Source: Ptiloglossa arizonensis (taxonomy: Eukaryota; Arthropoda; Insecta; Hymenoptera; Colletidae). Taken from it: 64,000 nt of DNA. Made by a program: the position numbers and the translations under genes. Within the stretch, counting starts at the first letter, position 1. Every line of letters begins with the position of its first letter. The notes beneath the pieces were generated by a model that worked only from the letters and a program-made list of their open reading frames with translations, was not told where the DNA came from and searched no databases. This document shows, piece after piece, positions 1 through 14,363 of this stretch. The DNA lies in contig NW_027478901.1 in assembly GCF_051014685.1 (NCBI RefSeq), positions 1-64,000 of the forward strand. The letters are read 5' to 3'.

Positions 1-1358
1 TTATACGTTATACGTTATACGTTAAACGTTGTACGTTATACGTTATACGATATACGTTATACGTTATACGTTATACGTTCTACGTTATACGTTATACTTT
101 ATGCGTTATACGTTATACGTTATACGTTATACGTTATACGTTATACGTTATACGTTATACGTTATACGTTATACGTTATACGTTATACGTAATATGTAAT
201 ACGTCATACGTTTTACGTTAATCGTTATACGTTATACGTTACACGCTATACGTTATACGTTATACGTTATACGTTATACGTTATACGTTATACGTTATAC
301 GTTATACGTTATACGTTATACGTTATACGTTATACGTTATACGTTATACGTTATACGTTATACGTTATACGTTGGACGTTATACGTTATACGTTATACGT
401 TATACGTTATACGTTGGACGTTATACGTTATACGTTATACGTTATACGTTATACGTTATACGTTATACGTTATACGTTATACGTTATACGTTATACGTTA
501 CACGTTATACGTTATACGTTATACTGTATACGTTATACGTTATACGTTATACGTTATACGTTATACGTCATACGTTATACGTTATACGTTATACGTTATA
601 CGTTGTACGTTATACGTTATACGTTACACGTTATACGTTATACGTTATACTGTATACGTTATACGTTATACGTTATACGTTATACGTTATACGTCATACG
701 TTATACGTTATACGTTATACGTTATACGTTGTACGTTATACGTTCTACGTTATACGTTATACGTTATACGTTATACGTTATACGTTATACGTTATACGTT
801 ATACGTTATACGTTATACGTTATATGTTACACGTTATACGTTATACGTTATACTGTATACGTTATACGTTATACGTTATACGTTATACGTTATACGTTAT
901 ACTGTATACGTTATACGTTATACGTTATACGTTATACGTTATACGTTATACGTTATACGTTATACGTTATACGTTATACGTTAGACGTTATACGTTATAC
1001 GATATACGATACACGTTATACGTTATACGTTATACGTTATACGTTATACGTTATACGTTATACGTTATACGTTATACGTTATGCGTTATAGGATATACGT
1101 TATACGTTATACGTTGTACGTTATACGTTATACGATATACGTTAAACGTTATACGTTGTACGTTATACGTTATACGTTATACGTTATATGTTATACGTCA
1201 TGCGATATACGTTATACGTTATACGTTATACGTTATATGTTACACGTTATACGTTATACGTTATACTGTATACGTCATACGTTATACGTTGGACGTTATA
1301 CGTTATACGTTATACGTTATACGTTATACGTTATACGTTATACGTTATACGTTATACG

Positions 1359-1371
1359 TTATATTTACACG
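1359..1371 (+). other. Register change: 1-base deletion (13-base pair of units)
   Basis: The two units read TTATATTTACACG, 13 bases, where related sites read TTATATG then TTACACG, so one G is missing. The phase of unit starts changes from remainder 1 to remainder 0 (mod 7) here and stays so until 37226. The same deletion in the same variant context is at 39338-39350. Confidence 0.93.
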
Positions 1372-2862
1372 TTATACGTTATACGTTATACTGTATACGT
1401 TATACGTTATACGTTATACGTTATACGTTATACGTTATACGTCATACGTTATACGTTATACGTTATACGTTATACGTTGTACGTTATACGTTCTACGTTA
1501 TACGTTATACGTTATACGTTATACGTTATACGTTATACGTTATACGTTATACGTTATATGTTACACGTTATACGTTATACGTTATACTGTATACGTTATA
1601 CGTTATACGTTATACGTTATACGTTATACTGTATACGTTATACGTTATACGTTATACGTTATACGTTATACGTCATACGTTATACGTTATACGTTATACG
1701 TTATACGTTCTACGTTATACGTTATACGTTAAACGTTGTACGTTATACGTTATACGTTATACGTTATACGTTATACGTTACACGTTATACGTTATACGTT
1801 ATACTGTATACGTTATACGTTATACGTTATACGTTATACGTTATACGTCATACGTTATACGTTATACGTTATACGTTATACGTCATACGTTATACGTTAT
1901 ACGTTATACGTTATACGTTCTACGTTATACGTTATACGTTAAACGTTGTACGTTATACGTTATACGTTATACGTTCTACGTTATACGTTATACGTTATGC
2001 GTTATACGTTATACGTTATACGTTATACGTTATACGTTATACGTTATACGTTATACGTTATACGTTATACGTTATACGTTATACGTTATACGTAATATGT
2101 AATACGTCATACGTTTTACGTTAATCGTTATACGTTATACGTTACACGCTATACGTTATACGTTATACGTTATACGTTATACGTTATACGTTATACGTTA
2201 TACGTTATACGTTATACGTTATACGTTATACGTTATACGTTATACGTTATACGTTATACGTTATACGTTATACGTTATACGTTATACGTTAAACGTTATA
2301 CGTTATACGTTATACGTTATACGTTATACGTTATACGTTATACGTTATACGTTATACGTTATACGTTATACGTTATACGTTATACGTTATACGTTATACG
2401 TTATACGTTATACGTTATACGTTATACGTTATACGTTATACGTTATACGTTATACGTTATACGTTATACGTTATACGTTATGCGTTATAGGTTATACGTT
2501 ATACGTTATACGTTGTACGTTATACGTTATACGTTATACGTTATACGTTATACGTTATACTGTATACGTTATACGTTATACGTTATACGTTATACGTTAT
2601 ACGTCATACGTTATACGTTATACGTTATACGTTATACGTTATACGTTATGCGTTATACGTTATACGTTATACGTTATACGTTATACGTTATACGTTATAC
2701 GTTGGACGTTATACGTTATACGTTATACGTTATACGTTATACGTTGGACGTTATACGTTACACGTTATACGTTATACGTTATACTGTATACGTTATACGT
2801 AATATGTAATACGTCATACGTTTTACGTTAATCGTTATACGTTATACGTTACACGCTATACG

Positions 2863-3121
2863 TTATACGTTATACGTTATACGTTATACGTTATACGTTA
2901 TACGTTATACGTTATACGTTATACGTTATACGTTATACGTTATACGTTATACGTTATACGTTATACGTTATACGTTATACGTTATACGTTATACGTTATA
3001 CGTTATACGTTATACGTTATACGTTATACGTTATACGTTATACGTTATACGTTATACGTTATACGTTATACGTTATACGTTATACGTTATACGTTATACG
3101 TTATACGTTATACGTTATACG
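2863..3121 (+). repeat. Pure run: 37 consensus units
   Basis: Exact units between the end of S1 (2800 copy) and S3 at 3122. Confidence 0.87.
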
Positions 3122-4597
3122 TTATGCGTTATAGGATATACGTTATACGTTATACGTTGTACGTTATACGTTATACGTTATACGTTATACGTTATACGTT
3201 ATACGTTATACGTCAAACGTTGTACGTTATACGTTATACGATATACGTTATACGTTATACGTTATACGTTCTACGTTATACGTTATACGTTATGCGTTAT
3301 ACGTTATACGTTATACGTTATACGTTATACGTTATACGTTATACGTTATACGTTATACGTTATACGTTATACGTTATACGTTATACGTTATACGTTATAC
3401 GTTATACGTTATACGTTATACGTTATACGTTATACGTTATACGTTATACGTTATACGTTGGACGTTATACGTTATACGTTATACGTTATACGTTATACGT
3501 TGGACGTTATACGTTATACGTTATACGTTATACGTTATACGTTATACGTTATACGTTATACGTTATACGTTATACGTTACACGTTATACGTTATACGTTA
3601 TACTGTATACGTTATACGTTATACGTTATACGTTATACGTTATACGTCATACGTTATACGTTATACGTTATACGTTATACGTTGTACGTTATACGTTCTA
3701 CGTTATACGTTATACGTTATACGTTATACGTTATACGTTATACGTTATACGTTATACGTTATATGTTACACGTTATACGTTATACGTTATACTGTATACG
3801 TTATACGTTATACGTTATACGTTATACGTTATACTGTATACGTTATACGTTATACGTTATACGTTATACGTTATACGTCATACGTTATACGTTATACGTT
3901 ATACGTTATACGTTCTACGTTATACGTTATACGTTAAACGTTGTACATTATACGTTATACGTTATACGTTATACGTTATACGTTACACGTTATACGTTAT
4001 ACGTTATACTGTATACGTTATACGTTATACGTTATACGTTATACGTTATACGTCATACGTTATACGTTATACGTTATACGTTATACGTCATACGTTATAC
4101 GTTATACGTTATACGTTATACGTGCTACGTTATACGTTATACGTTAAACGTTGTACGTTATACGTTATACGTTATACGTTCTACGTTATACGTTATACGT
4201 TATGCGTTATACGTTATACGTTATACGTTATACGTTATACGTTATACGTTATACGTTATACGTTATACGTTATACGTAATATGTAATACGTCATACGTTT
4301 TACGTTAATCGTTATACGTTATACGTTACACGCTATACGTTATACGTTATACGTTATACGTTATACGTTATACGTTATACGTTATACGTTATACGTTATA
4401 CGTTATACGTTATACGTTATACGTTATACGTTATACGTTATACGTTATACGTTATACGTTATACGTTATACGTTATACGTTATACGTTATACGTTATACG
4501 TTATACGTTATACGTTATACGTTATACGTTATACGATATACGTTATACGTTATACGTTATATGTTATACGTAATACGTTATACGTTATACGTTATAC

Positions 4598-6950
4598 GTT
4601 ATACGTTATGCGTTATAGGATATACGTTATACGTTATACGTTATACGTTACACGTTATACGTTATACGTTATACTGTATACGTTATACGTTATACGTTAT
4701 ACGTTATACGTTATACGTTATACGTTATACGTTATACGTTATACGTTATACGTTATACGTTATACGTTATACGTTATACGTTATACGTTATACGTTATAC
4801 GTTATACGTTATACGTTATACGTTATACGTTATACGTTATACGTTATACGTTATACGTTATACGTTATACGTTATACGTTATACGTTATACGTTATACGT
4901 TATACGTTATACGTTATACGTTATACGTTATACGTTATACGTTATACGTTATACGTTATACGTTATACGTTATACGTTATACGTTATACGTTATACGTTA
5001 TGCGTTATAGGATATACATTATACGTTATACGTTGTACGTTATACGTTATACGTTATATGTTATACGTCATGCGATATACGTTATACGTTATTCGTTACA
5101 CGTTATACGTTATACGTTATACGTTATACGTTATACGTTATACGATATACGTTATACGTTATACGTTATACGTTATACGTTATGCGTTATAGGATATACG
5201 TTATACGTTATACGTTGTACGTTATACGTTATACGTTATACGTTATATGTTATACGTCATGCGATATACGTTATACGTTATTCGTTATACGGTATACGTT
5301 AAACGTTGTACGTTATACGTTATACGTTATACGTTATACGTTATACGTTATACGTTGGACGTTATACGTTATACGTTATACGTTATACGCCATACGTTAT
5401 ACGTTGTACGTTATACGTCATACGGTATACGTTATACGTTATACGTTATACGTTATACGTTATACGTTATACGTTATACGTTATGCGTTATAGGATATAC
5501 GTTATACGTTATACGTTGTACGTTATATGTTATACGTTATACGTTATATGTTATACGTTATACGTTCTACGTTGTACGTTATACGTTATACGTTATACGT
5601 TATACGTTATACGTTATACGTTAAACGTTGTACGTTATACGTTATACGTTATACGTTATACGTTATACCTTATACGTTATACGTTATACGTTATACGTTA
5701 TACATTATACGTTATACGTTGAACGTTGTACGATATACGTTATACGTTATACGTTATACGTTATACGTTATATGTTATACGTCATGCGATATACGTTATA
5801 CGTTATTCGTTATACGGTATACGTTATACGTTATACGTTCTACGTTATACGTTATACGTTAAACGTTGTACGTTATACGTTATACGTTATACGTTATACG
5901 TTATACGTTATGCGTTATAGGATATACGTTATACGTTATACGTTGTACGTTATACGTTATACGTTATACGTTATACGTTGTACGTTATACGTTATACATA
6001 ATACGTTATACGTTAAACGTTGTACGTTATACGTTGTACGTTATACGTTATTCGTTACACGTTATACGTTATACGTTATACGTTATACGTTATGCGTTAT
6101 AGGATATACGTTATACGTTATACGTTGTACGTTATACGTTATACGTTATACGTTATATGTTATACGTCATGCGATATACGTTATACGTTATTCGTTATAC
6201 GGTATACGTTAAACGTTGTACGTTATACGTTATACGTTATACGTTATACGTTATTCGTTATGCGTTATAGGATATACGTTATACGTTATACGTTGTACGT
6301 TATACGTTATACGTTATACGTTATACGTTATACGTTATACGTTATACGTTATACGTTATACGTTAAACGTTGTACGTTATACGTTATACGTTATACGTTA
6401 TTCGTTATACGTTATACGTTATACGTTATACGTTATACGTTATACGTTATACGTTATACGTTATACGTTATACGTTATGCGTTATAGGATATACGTTATA
6501 CGTTATACGTTATACGTTATACGTTATACGTTATACGTTATACGTTATGCGTTATAGGATATACGTTATACGTTATACGTTGTACGTTATACGTTATACG
6601 TTATACGTTATACGTTATACGTTATACGTTATACGTTATACGTTATACGTTATACGTTAAACGTTGTACGTTATACGTTATACGTTATACGTTATTCGTT
6701 ATACGTTATACGTTATACGTTATACGTTATACGTTATGCGTTATAGGATATACGTTATACGTTATACGTTGTACGTTATACGTTATACGTTATACGTTAT
6801 ATGTTATACGTCATGCGATATACGTTATACGTTATTCGTTATACGGTATACGTTAAACGTTGTACGTTATACGTTATACGTTATACGTTATACGTTATAC
6901 GTTATACGTTGGACGTTATACATTATACGTTATACGTTATACGCCATACG
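4598..6950 (+). repeat. Block L, copy 1
   Basis: This is a dense run of S2, S3 and S4 cassettes that recurs at 19,389-21,930 and 45,062-46,840. Offsets to the second copy are 14,791-14,798 for 4.6-5.3 kb and 14,980 for 6.0-6.9 kb. Offsets to the third are 40,464 at 4606, 40,450 at 5243 and 39,743 at 6797. The third copy lacks about 700 bases corresponding to about 6.0-6.6 kb. Confidence 0.84.
4683..4997 (+). repeat. Pure run: 45 consensus units
   Basis: Exact units between GTATACG of an S5 pair and TTATGCG of S3, inside block L. The paralogous runs are 45 units (19474-19788) and 42 units (45147-45440), so run length is nearly but not fully conserved between block L copies. Confidence 0.88.
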
Positions 6951-7055
6951 TTATACGTTATACGTTATACGTTATACGTTATACGTTATACGTTATACGT
7001 TATACGTTATACGTTATACGTTATACGTTATTCGTTATACGTTATACGTTATACG

Positions 7056-10000
7056 TTACACGTTATACGTTATACGTTATTCGTTATACGGTATACGTTA
7101 AACGTTGTACGTCATACGTTATACGTTATACGTTATACGTTATACGTTATACGTTATACGTTATATGTTATACGTCATGCGATATACGTTATACGTTATT
7201 CGTTACACGTTATACGTTATACGTTATACGTTATACGTTATACGTTATACGTTATACGTTATACGTTATACGTTATACGTTATACGTTATACGTTATGCG
7301 TTATAGGATATACGTTATACGTTATACGTTGTACGTTATACGTTATACGTTATACGTTATATGTTATACGTCATGCGATATACGTTATACGTTATTCGTT
7401 ATACGGTATACGTTAAACGTTGTACGTTATACGTTATACGTTATACGTTATACGTTATACGTTGGACGTTATACGTTATACGTTATACGTTATACGCCAT
7501 ACGTTATACGTTATACGTTATACGTTATACGTTATACGTTATACGTTATACGTTATACGTTATACGTTATACGTTATACGTTATACGTTATACGTTATAC
7601 GTTATACGTTATACGTTATACGTTATACGTTATACGTTATACGTTATACGTTATGCGTTATAGGATATACGTTATACGTTATACGTTATACGTTATACGT
7701 TATACGTTATACGTTATACGTTATACGTTATACGTTATACGCTATACGTTATACGTTATACGTTATACGTTAAACGTTGTACGTTATACGTTATACGTCA
7801 TACGTTATACGTTATACGTTATACGTTATACGTTATACGTTATACGTAATATGTAATACGTCATACGTTTTACGTTAATCGTTATACATTATACGTTATA
7901 TGTTATACGTTATACGTTATACGTTATACGTTATACGTTATACGTTATGCGTTATACGACATACGTTATACGTTATACGTTATACGTTATACGTTATACG
8001 ATATACGTTATACGTTATACGTTATACGTTATACGTTATACGTTATACGTTATACGTTATACGTTATGCGTTATACGTTATACGTTATGCCTTATAGGAT
8101 ATACGTTATACGTTATACGTTGTACGTTATACGTTATACGCTATACGTTATACGTTATACGTTGGACGTTATACGTTATACGTTATACGTTATACGCTAT
8201 ACGTTACACGTTATACGTTATACGTTATACGTTATACGTTGTACGTTATACGTTATACGTTATACGTTATACGTTATACGTTATACGTTATACGTTATAC
8301 GTTATACGTTATACGTTATACGTTATACGTTATACGTTATACGTTATACGTTATACGTTATACGTTATACGTTATACGTTATACGTTATACGTTATACGT
8401 TATACGTTATACGTTATACGTTATACATTATACGTTATACGTTATACGTTATACGTTATACGTTATACGTTATACGTTATACGACATACGTTATACGTTA
8501 TACGTTATACGTTATACGTTATACGTTATACGTTATACGTTATACGTTGTACGTTATACGTTATACGTTATACGTTATACGTTAGACGTTGTACGTTATA
8601 CGTTCTACGTTATACGTTATACGTTATACGTTACACGTTATACGTTATACGTTATTCGTTATACGGTATACGTTAAACGTTGTACGTCATACGTTATACG
8701 TTATACGTTATACGTTATACGTTATACGTTATACGTTATATGTTATACGTCATGCGATATACGTTATACGTTATTCGTTACACGTTATACGTTATACGTT
8801 ATACGTTATACGTTATACGTTATACGTTATACGTTATACGTTATACGTTATACGTTATACGTTATACGTTATGCGTTATAGGATATACGTTATACGTTAT
8901 ACGTTGTACGTTATACGTTATACGTTATACGTTATATGTTATACGTCATGCGATATACGTTATACGTTATTCGTTATACGGTATACGTTAAACGTTGTAC
9001 GTTATACGTTATACGTTATACGTTATACGTTATACGTTGGACGTTATACGTTATACGTTATACGTTATACGCCATACGTTATACGTTATACGTTATACGT
9101 TATACGTTATACGTTATACGTTATACGTTATACGTTATACGTTATACGTTATACGTTATACGTTATACGTTATACGTTATACGTTATACGTTATACGTTA
9201 TACGTTATACGTTATACGTTATACGTTATGCGTTATAGGATATACGTTATACGTTATACGTTATACGTTATACGTTATACGTTATACGTTATACGTTATA
9301 CGTTATACGTTATACGCTATACGTTATACGTTATACGTTATACGTTAAACGTTGTACGTTATACGTTATACGTCATACGTTATACGTTATACGTTATACG
9401 TTATACGTTATACGTTATACGTAATATGTAATACGTCATACGTTTTACGTTAATCGTTATACATTATACGTTATATGTTATACGTTATACGTTATACGTT
9501 ATACGTTATACGTTATACGTTATGCGTTATACGACATACGTTATACGTTATACGTTATACGTTATACGTTATACGATATACGTTATACGTTATACGTTAT
9601 ACGTTATACGTTATACGTTATACGTTATACGTTATACGTTATGCGTTATACGTTATACGTTATGCCTTATAGGATATACGTTATACGTTATACGTTGTAC
9701 GTTATACGTTATACGCTATACGTTATACGTTATACGTTGGACGTTATACGTTATACGTTATACGTTATACGCTATACGTTACACGTTATACGTTATACGT
9801 TATACGTTATACGTTGTACGTTATACGTTATACGTTATACGTTATACGTTATACGTTATACGTTATACGTTATACGTTATACGTTATACGTTATACGTTA
9901 TACGTTATACGTTATACGTTATACGTTATACGTTATACGTTATACGTTATACGTTATACGTTATACGTTATACGTTATACGTTATACGTTATACGTTATA

Positions 10001-10205
10001 CATTATACGTTATACGTTATACGTTATACGTTATACGTTATACGTTATACGTTATACGACATACGTTATACGTTATACGTTATACGTTATACGTTATACG
10101 TTATACGTTATACGTTATACGTTGTACGTTATACGTTATACGTTATACGTTATACGTTAGACGTTGTACGTTATACGTTCTACGTTATACGTTATACGTT
10201 ATACG
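7056..10205 (+). repeat. Tandem duplication, 2 x 1,575 bases (225 units)
   Basis: Copy 1 is 7056-8630 and copy 2 is 8631-10205. The join carries the same TTACACG unit at 7056, 8631 and 10206. Landmarks match at a constant offset of 1,575: S1 with the TTATACA tail 7847/9422, S2 7357/8932 and the TTATGCC form of S3 near 8080/9655. The copies look identical at all landmarks, so the event is probably recent. Flanking units differ (TTATTCG at 7028 against TTCTACG at 8603; TTATTCG at 8652 against TTATACT at 10227), which fixes the borders within a few units. Confidence 0.88.
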
Positions 10206-10429
10206 TTACACGTTATACGTTATACGTTATACTGTATACGTTATACGTTATACGTTATACGTTATACGATATACGTCATACGTTATACGTTATACGTTAT
10301 ACGTTATACGTCATACGTTATACGTTATACGTTATACGTTATACGTTCTACGTTATACGTTATACGTTAAACGTTGTACGTTATACGTTATACGTTATAC
10401 GTTATACGTTATACGTTATACGTTATACG

Positions 10430-12326
10430 TAATATGTAATACGTTATACGTTATGCGTTATAGGATATACGTTATACGTTATACGTTGTACGTTATACGT
10501 TATACGATATACGTTATACGTTATACGTTACACGTTATACGTTATACGTTATACTGTATACGTTATACGTTATACGTTATACGTTATACGTTATACGTTA
10601 TACGTTATACGTTATACGTTATACGTTATACGTTATACGTTATACGTTATACGTTATACGTTATGCGTTATAGGATATACGTTATACGTTATACGTTATA
10701 CGTTATACGTTGTACGTTATACGTTATACGTTATACGTTATACGTTATACGTTATACGTTATACGTTATACGTTATACCTTATACGTTATACGTTATACG
10801 TTATACGTTATACGTTATACGTTATACGTTATACGTTATACGTTATACGTTATACATTATACGTTATACGTTATACGTTATACGTTATACGTTATACGTA
10901 ATACGTTATACGACATACGTTATACGTTATACGTTATACGTTATACGTTATACGTTATACGTTATACGTTATACGTTATGCGTTGTAGGTTATACGTTAT
11001 ACGTTATACGTTGTACGTTGTACGTTATACGTTATACGTTATACGTTGTACGTTATACGTTCTACGTTATACATTATACGTTAAACGTTGTACGTTATAC
11101 GTCATACGTCATACGTTATACGTTATACGTTATACGTTATATGTTATACGTCATGCGATATACGTTATACGTTATTCGTTACACGTTATACGTTATACGT
11201 TATACGTTATACGTTATACGTTATACGTTATACGTTATACGTTATACGTTATACGTTATACGTTATACGTTATGCGTTATAGGATATACGTTATACGCTA
11301 TACGTTGTACGTTATACGTTATACGTTATACGTTATATGTTATACGTCATGCGATATACGTTATACGTTATACGTTGTACGTAATATGTAATACGTTATA
11401 CGTTATGCGTTATAGGATATACGTTATACGTTATACGTTGTACGTTATACGTTATACGATATACGTTATACGTTATACGTTACACGTTATACGTTATACG
11501 TTATACTGTATACGTTATACGTTATACGTTATACGTTATACGTTATACGTTATACGTTATACGTTATACGTTATACGTTATACGTTATACGTTATACGTT
11601 ATACGTTATACGTTATGCGTTATAGGATATACGTTATACGTTATACGTTATACGTTATACGTTGTACGTTATACGTTATACGTTATACGTTATACGTTAT
11701 ACGTTATACGTTATACGTTATACGTTATACCTTATACGTTATACGTTATACGTTATACGTTATACGTTATACGTTATACGTTATACGTTATACGTTATAC
11801 GTTATACATTATACGTTATACGTTATACGTTATACGTTATACGTTATACGTAATACGTTATACGACATACGTTATACGTTATACGTTATACGTTATACGT
11901 TATACGTTATACGTTATACGTTATACGTTATGCGTTGTAGGTTATACGTTATACGTTATACGTTGTACGTTGTACGTTATACGTTATACGTTATACGTTG
12001 TACGTTATACGTTCTACGTTATACATTATACGTTAAACGTTGTACGTTATACGTCATACGTCATACGTTATACGTTATACGTTATACGTTATATGTTATA
12101 CGTCATGCGATATACGTTATACGTTATTCGTTACACGTTATACGTTATACGTTATACGTTATACGTTATACGTTATACGTTATACGTTATACGTTATACG
12201 TTATACGTTATACGTTATACGTTATACGTTATGCGTTATAGGATATACGTTATACGCTATACGTTGTACGTTATACGTTATACGTTATACGTTATATGTT
12301 ATACGTCATGCGATATACGTTATACG
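10430..12326 (+). repeat. Tandem duplication, 952-base offset (136 units)
   Basis: Copy 1 is 10430-11374 and copy 2 is 11382-12326, separated by one TTGTACG unit at 11375. Both begin with the two-unit truncated S1 (TAATATG, TAATACG) followed by TTATACG and S3. The match ends where copy 1 has TTGTACG (11375) and copy 2 has TTATTCG (12327). A single version of the same block is at 49,319 onward, so copy B of the super-repeat lacks this duplication. Confidence 0.86.
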
Positions 12327-14299
12327 TTATTCGTTATACGGTATACGTTAAACGTTGTACGTTATACGTTATACGTTATACGTTATACGTTATACGTTGG
12401 ACGTTATACGTTATACGTTATACGTTATACGCCATACGTTATACGTTATACGTTATACGTTATACGTTATACGTTATACGTTATACGTTATACGTTATAC
12501 GTTATACGTTATACGTTATACGTTATACGTTATACGTTATACGTTATACGTTATACGTTATACGTTATACGTTATACGTTATGCGTTATAGGATATACGT
12601 TATACGTTATACGTTATACGTTATACGTTATACGTTATACGTTATACGTTATACGTTATACGTTATACGCTATACGTTATACGTTATACGTTATACGTTA
12701 AACGTTGTACGTTATACGTTATACGTCATACGTTATACGTTATACGTTATACGTTATACGTTATACGTTATACGTAATATGTAATACGTCATACGTTTTA
12801 CGTTAATCGTTATACATTATACGTTATATGTTATACGTTATACGTTATACGTTATACGTTATACGTTATACGTTATGCGTTATACGACATACGTTATACG
12901 TTATACGTTATACGTTATACGTTATACGATATACGTTATACGTTATACGTTATACGTTATACGTTATACGTTATACGTTATACGTTATACGTTATGCGTT
13001 ATACGTTATACGTTATGCCTTATAGGATATACGTTATACGTTATACGTTGTACGTTATACGTTATACGCTATACGTTATACGTTATACGTTGGACGTTAT
13101 ACGTTATACGTTATACGTTATACGCAATACGTTACACGTTATACGTTATACGTTATACGTTATACGTTGTACGTTATACGTTATACGTTATACGTTATAC
13201 GTTATACGTTATACGTTATACGTTATACGTTATACGTTATACGTTATACGTTATACGTTATACGTTATACGTTGTACGTTATACGTTCTACGTTATACAT
13301 TATACGTTAAACGTTGTACGTTATACGTCATACGTCATACGTTATACGTTATACGTTATACGTTATATGTTATACGTCATGCGATATACGTTATACGTTA
13401 TTCGTTACACGTTATACGTTATACGTTATACGTTATACGTTATACGTTATACGTTATACGTTATACGTTATACGTTATACGTTATACGTTATACGTTATG
13501 CGTTATAGGATATACGTTATACGCTATACGTTGTACGTTATACGTTATACGTTATACGTTATATGTTATACGTCATGCGATATACGTTATACGTTATTCG
13601 TTATACGGTATACGTTAAACGTTGTACGTTATACGTTATACGTTATACGTTATACGTTATACGTTGGACGTTATACGTTATACGTTATACGTTATACGCC
13701 ATACGTTATACGTTATACGTTATACGTTATACGTTATACGTTATACGTTATACGTTATACGTTATACGTTATACGTTATACGTTATACGTTATACGTTAT
13801 ACGTTATACGTTATACGTTATACGTTATACGTTATACGTTATACGTTATACGTTATGCGTTATAGGATATACGTTATACGTTATACGTTATACGTTATAC
13901 GTTATACGTTATACGTTATACGTTATACGTTATACGTTATACGCTATACGTTATACGTTATACGTTATACGTTAAACGTTGTACGTTATACGTTATACGT
14001 CATACGTTATACGTTATACGTTATACGTTATACGTTATACGTTATACGTAATATGTAATACGTCATACGTTTTACGTTAATCGTTATACATTATACGTTA
14101 TATGTTATACGTTATACGTTATACGTTATACGTTATACGTTATACGTTATGCGTTATACGACATACGTTATACGTTATACGTTATACGTTATACGTTATA
14201 CGATATACGTTATACGTTATACGTTATACGTTATACGTTATACGTTATACGTTATACGTTATACGTTATGCGTTATACGTTATACGTTATGCCTTATAG
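12040..14299 (+). repeat. Tandem duplication, about 1,267-1,274 bases
   Basis: Landmarks near 12.04-13.0 kb recur about 1.27 kb downstream: S1 with the TTATACA tail 12775/14049 (1,274), S2 12292/13559 (1,267) and the following S2 block (1,267). The offset changes by exactly one unit inside the block, showing a single-unit gain or loss after duplication. It shares its content with the 1,575-base duplication upstream, so the 7-14.3 kb region is a nested series built from a common block. Confidence 0.82.
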
Positions 14300-14363
14300 G
14301 ATATACGTTATACGTTATACGTTGTACGTTATACGTTATACGCTATACGTTATACGTTATACG

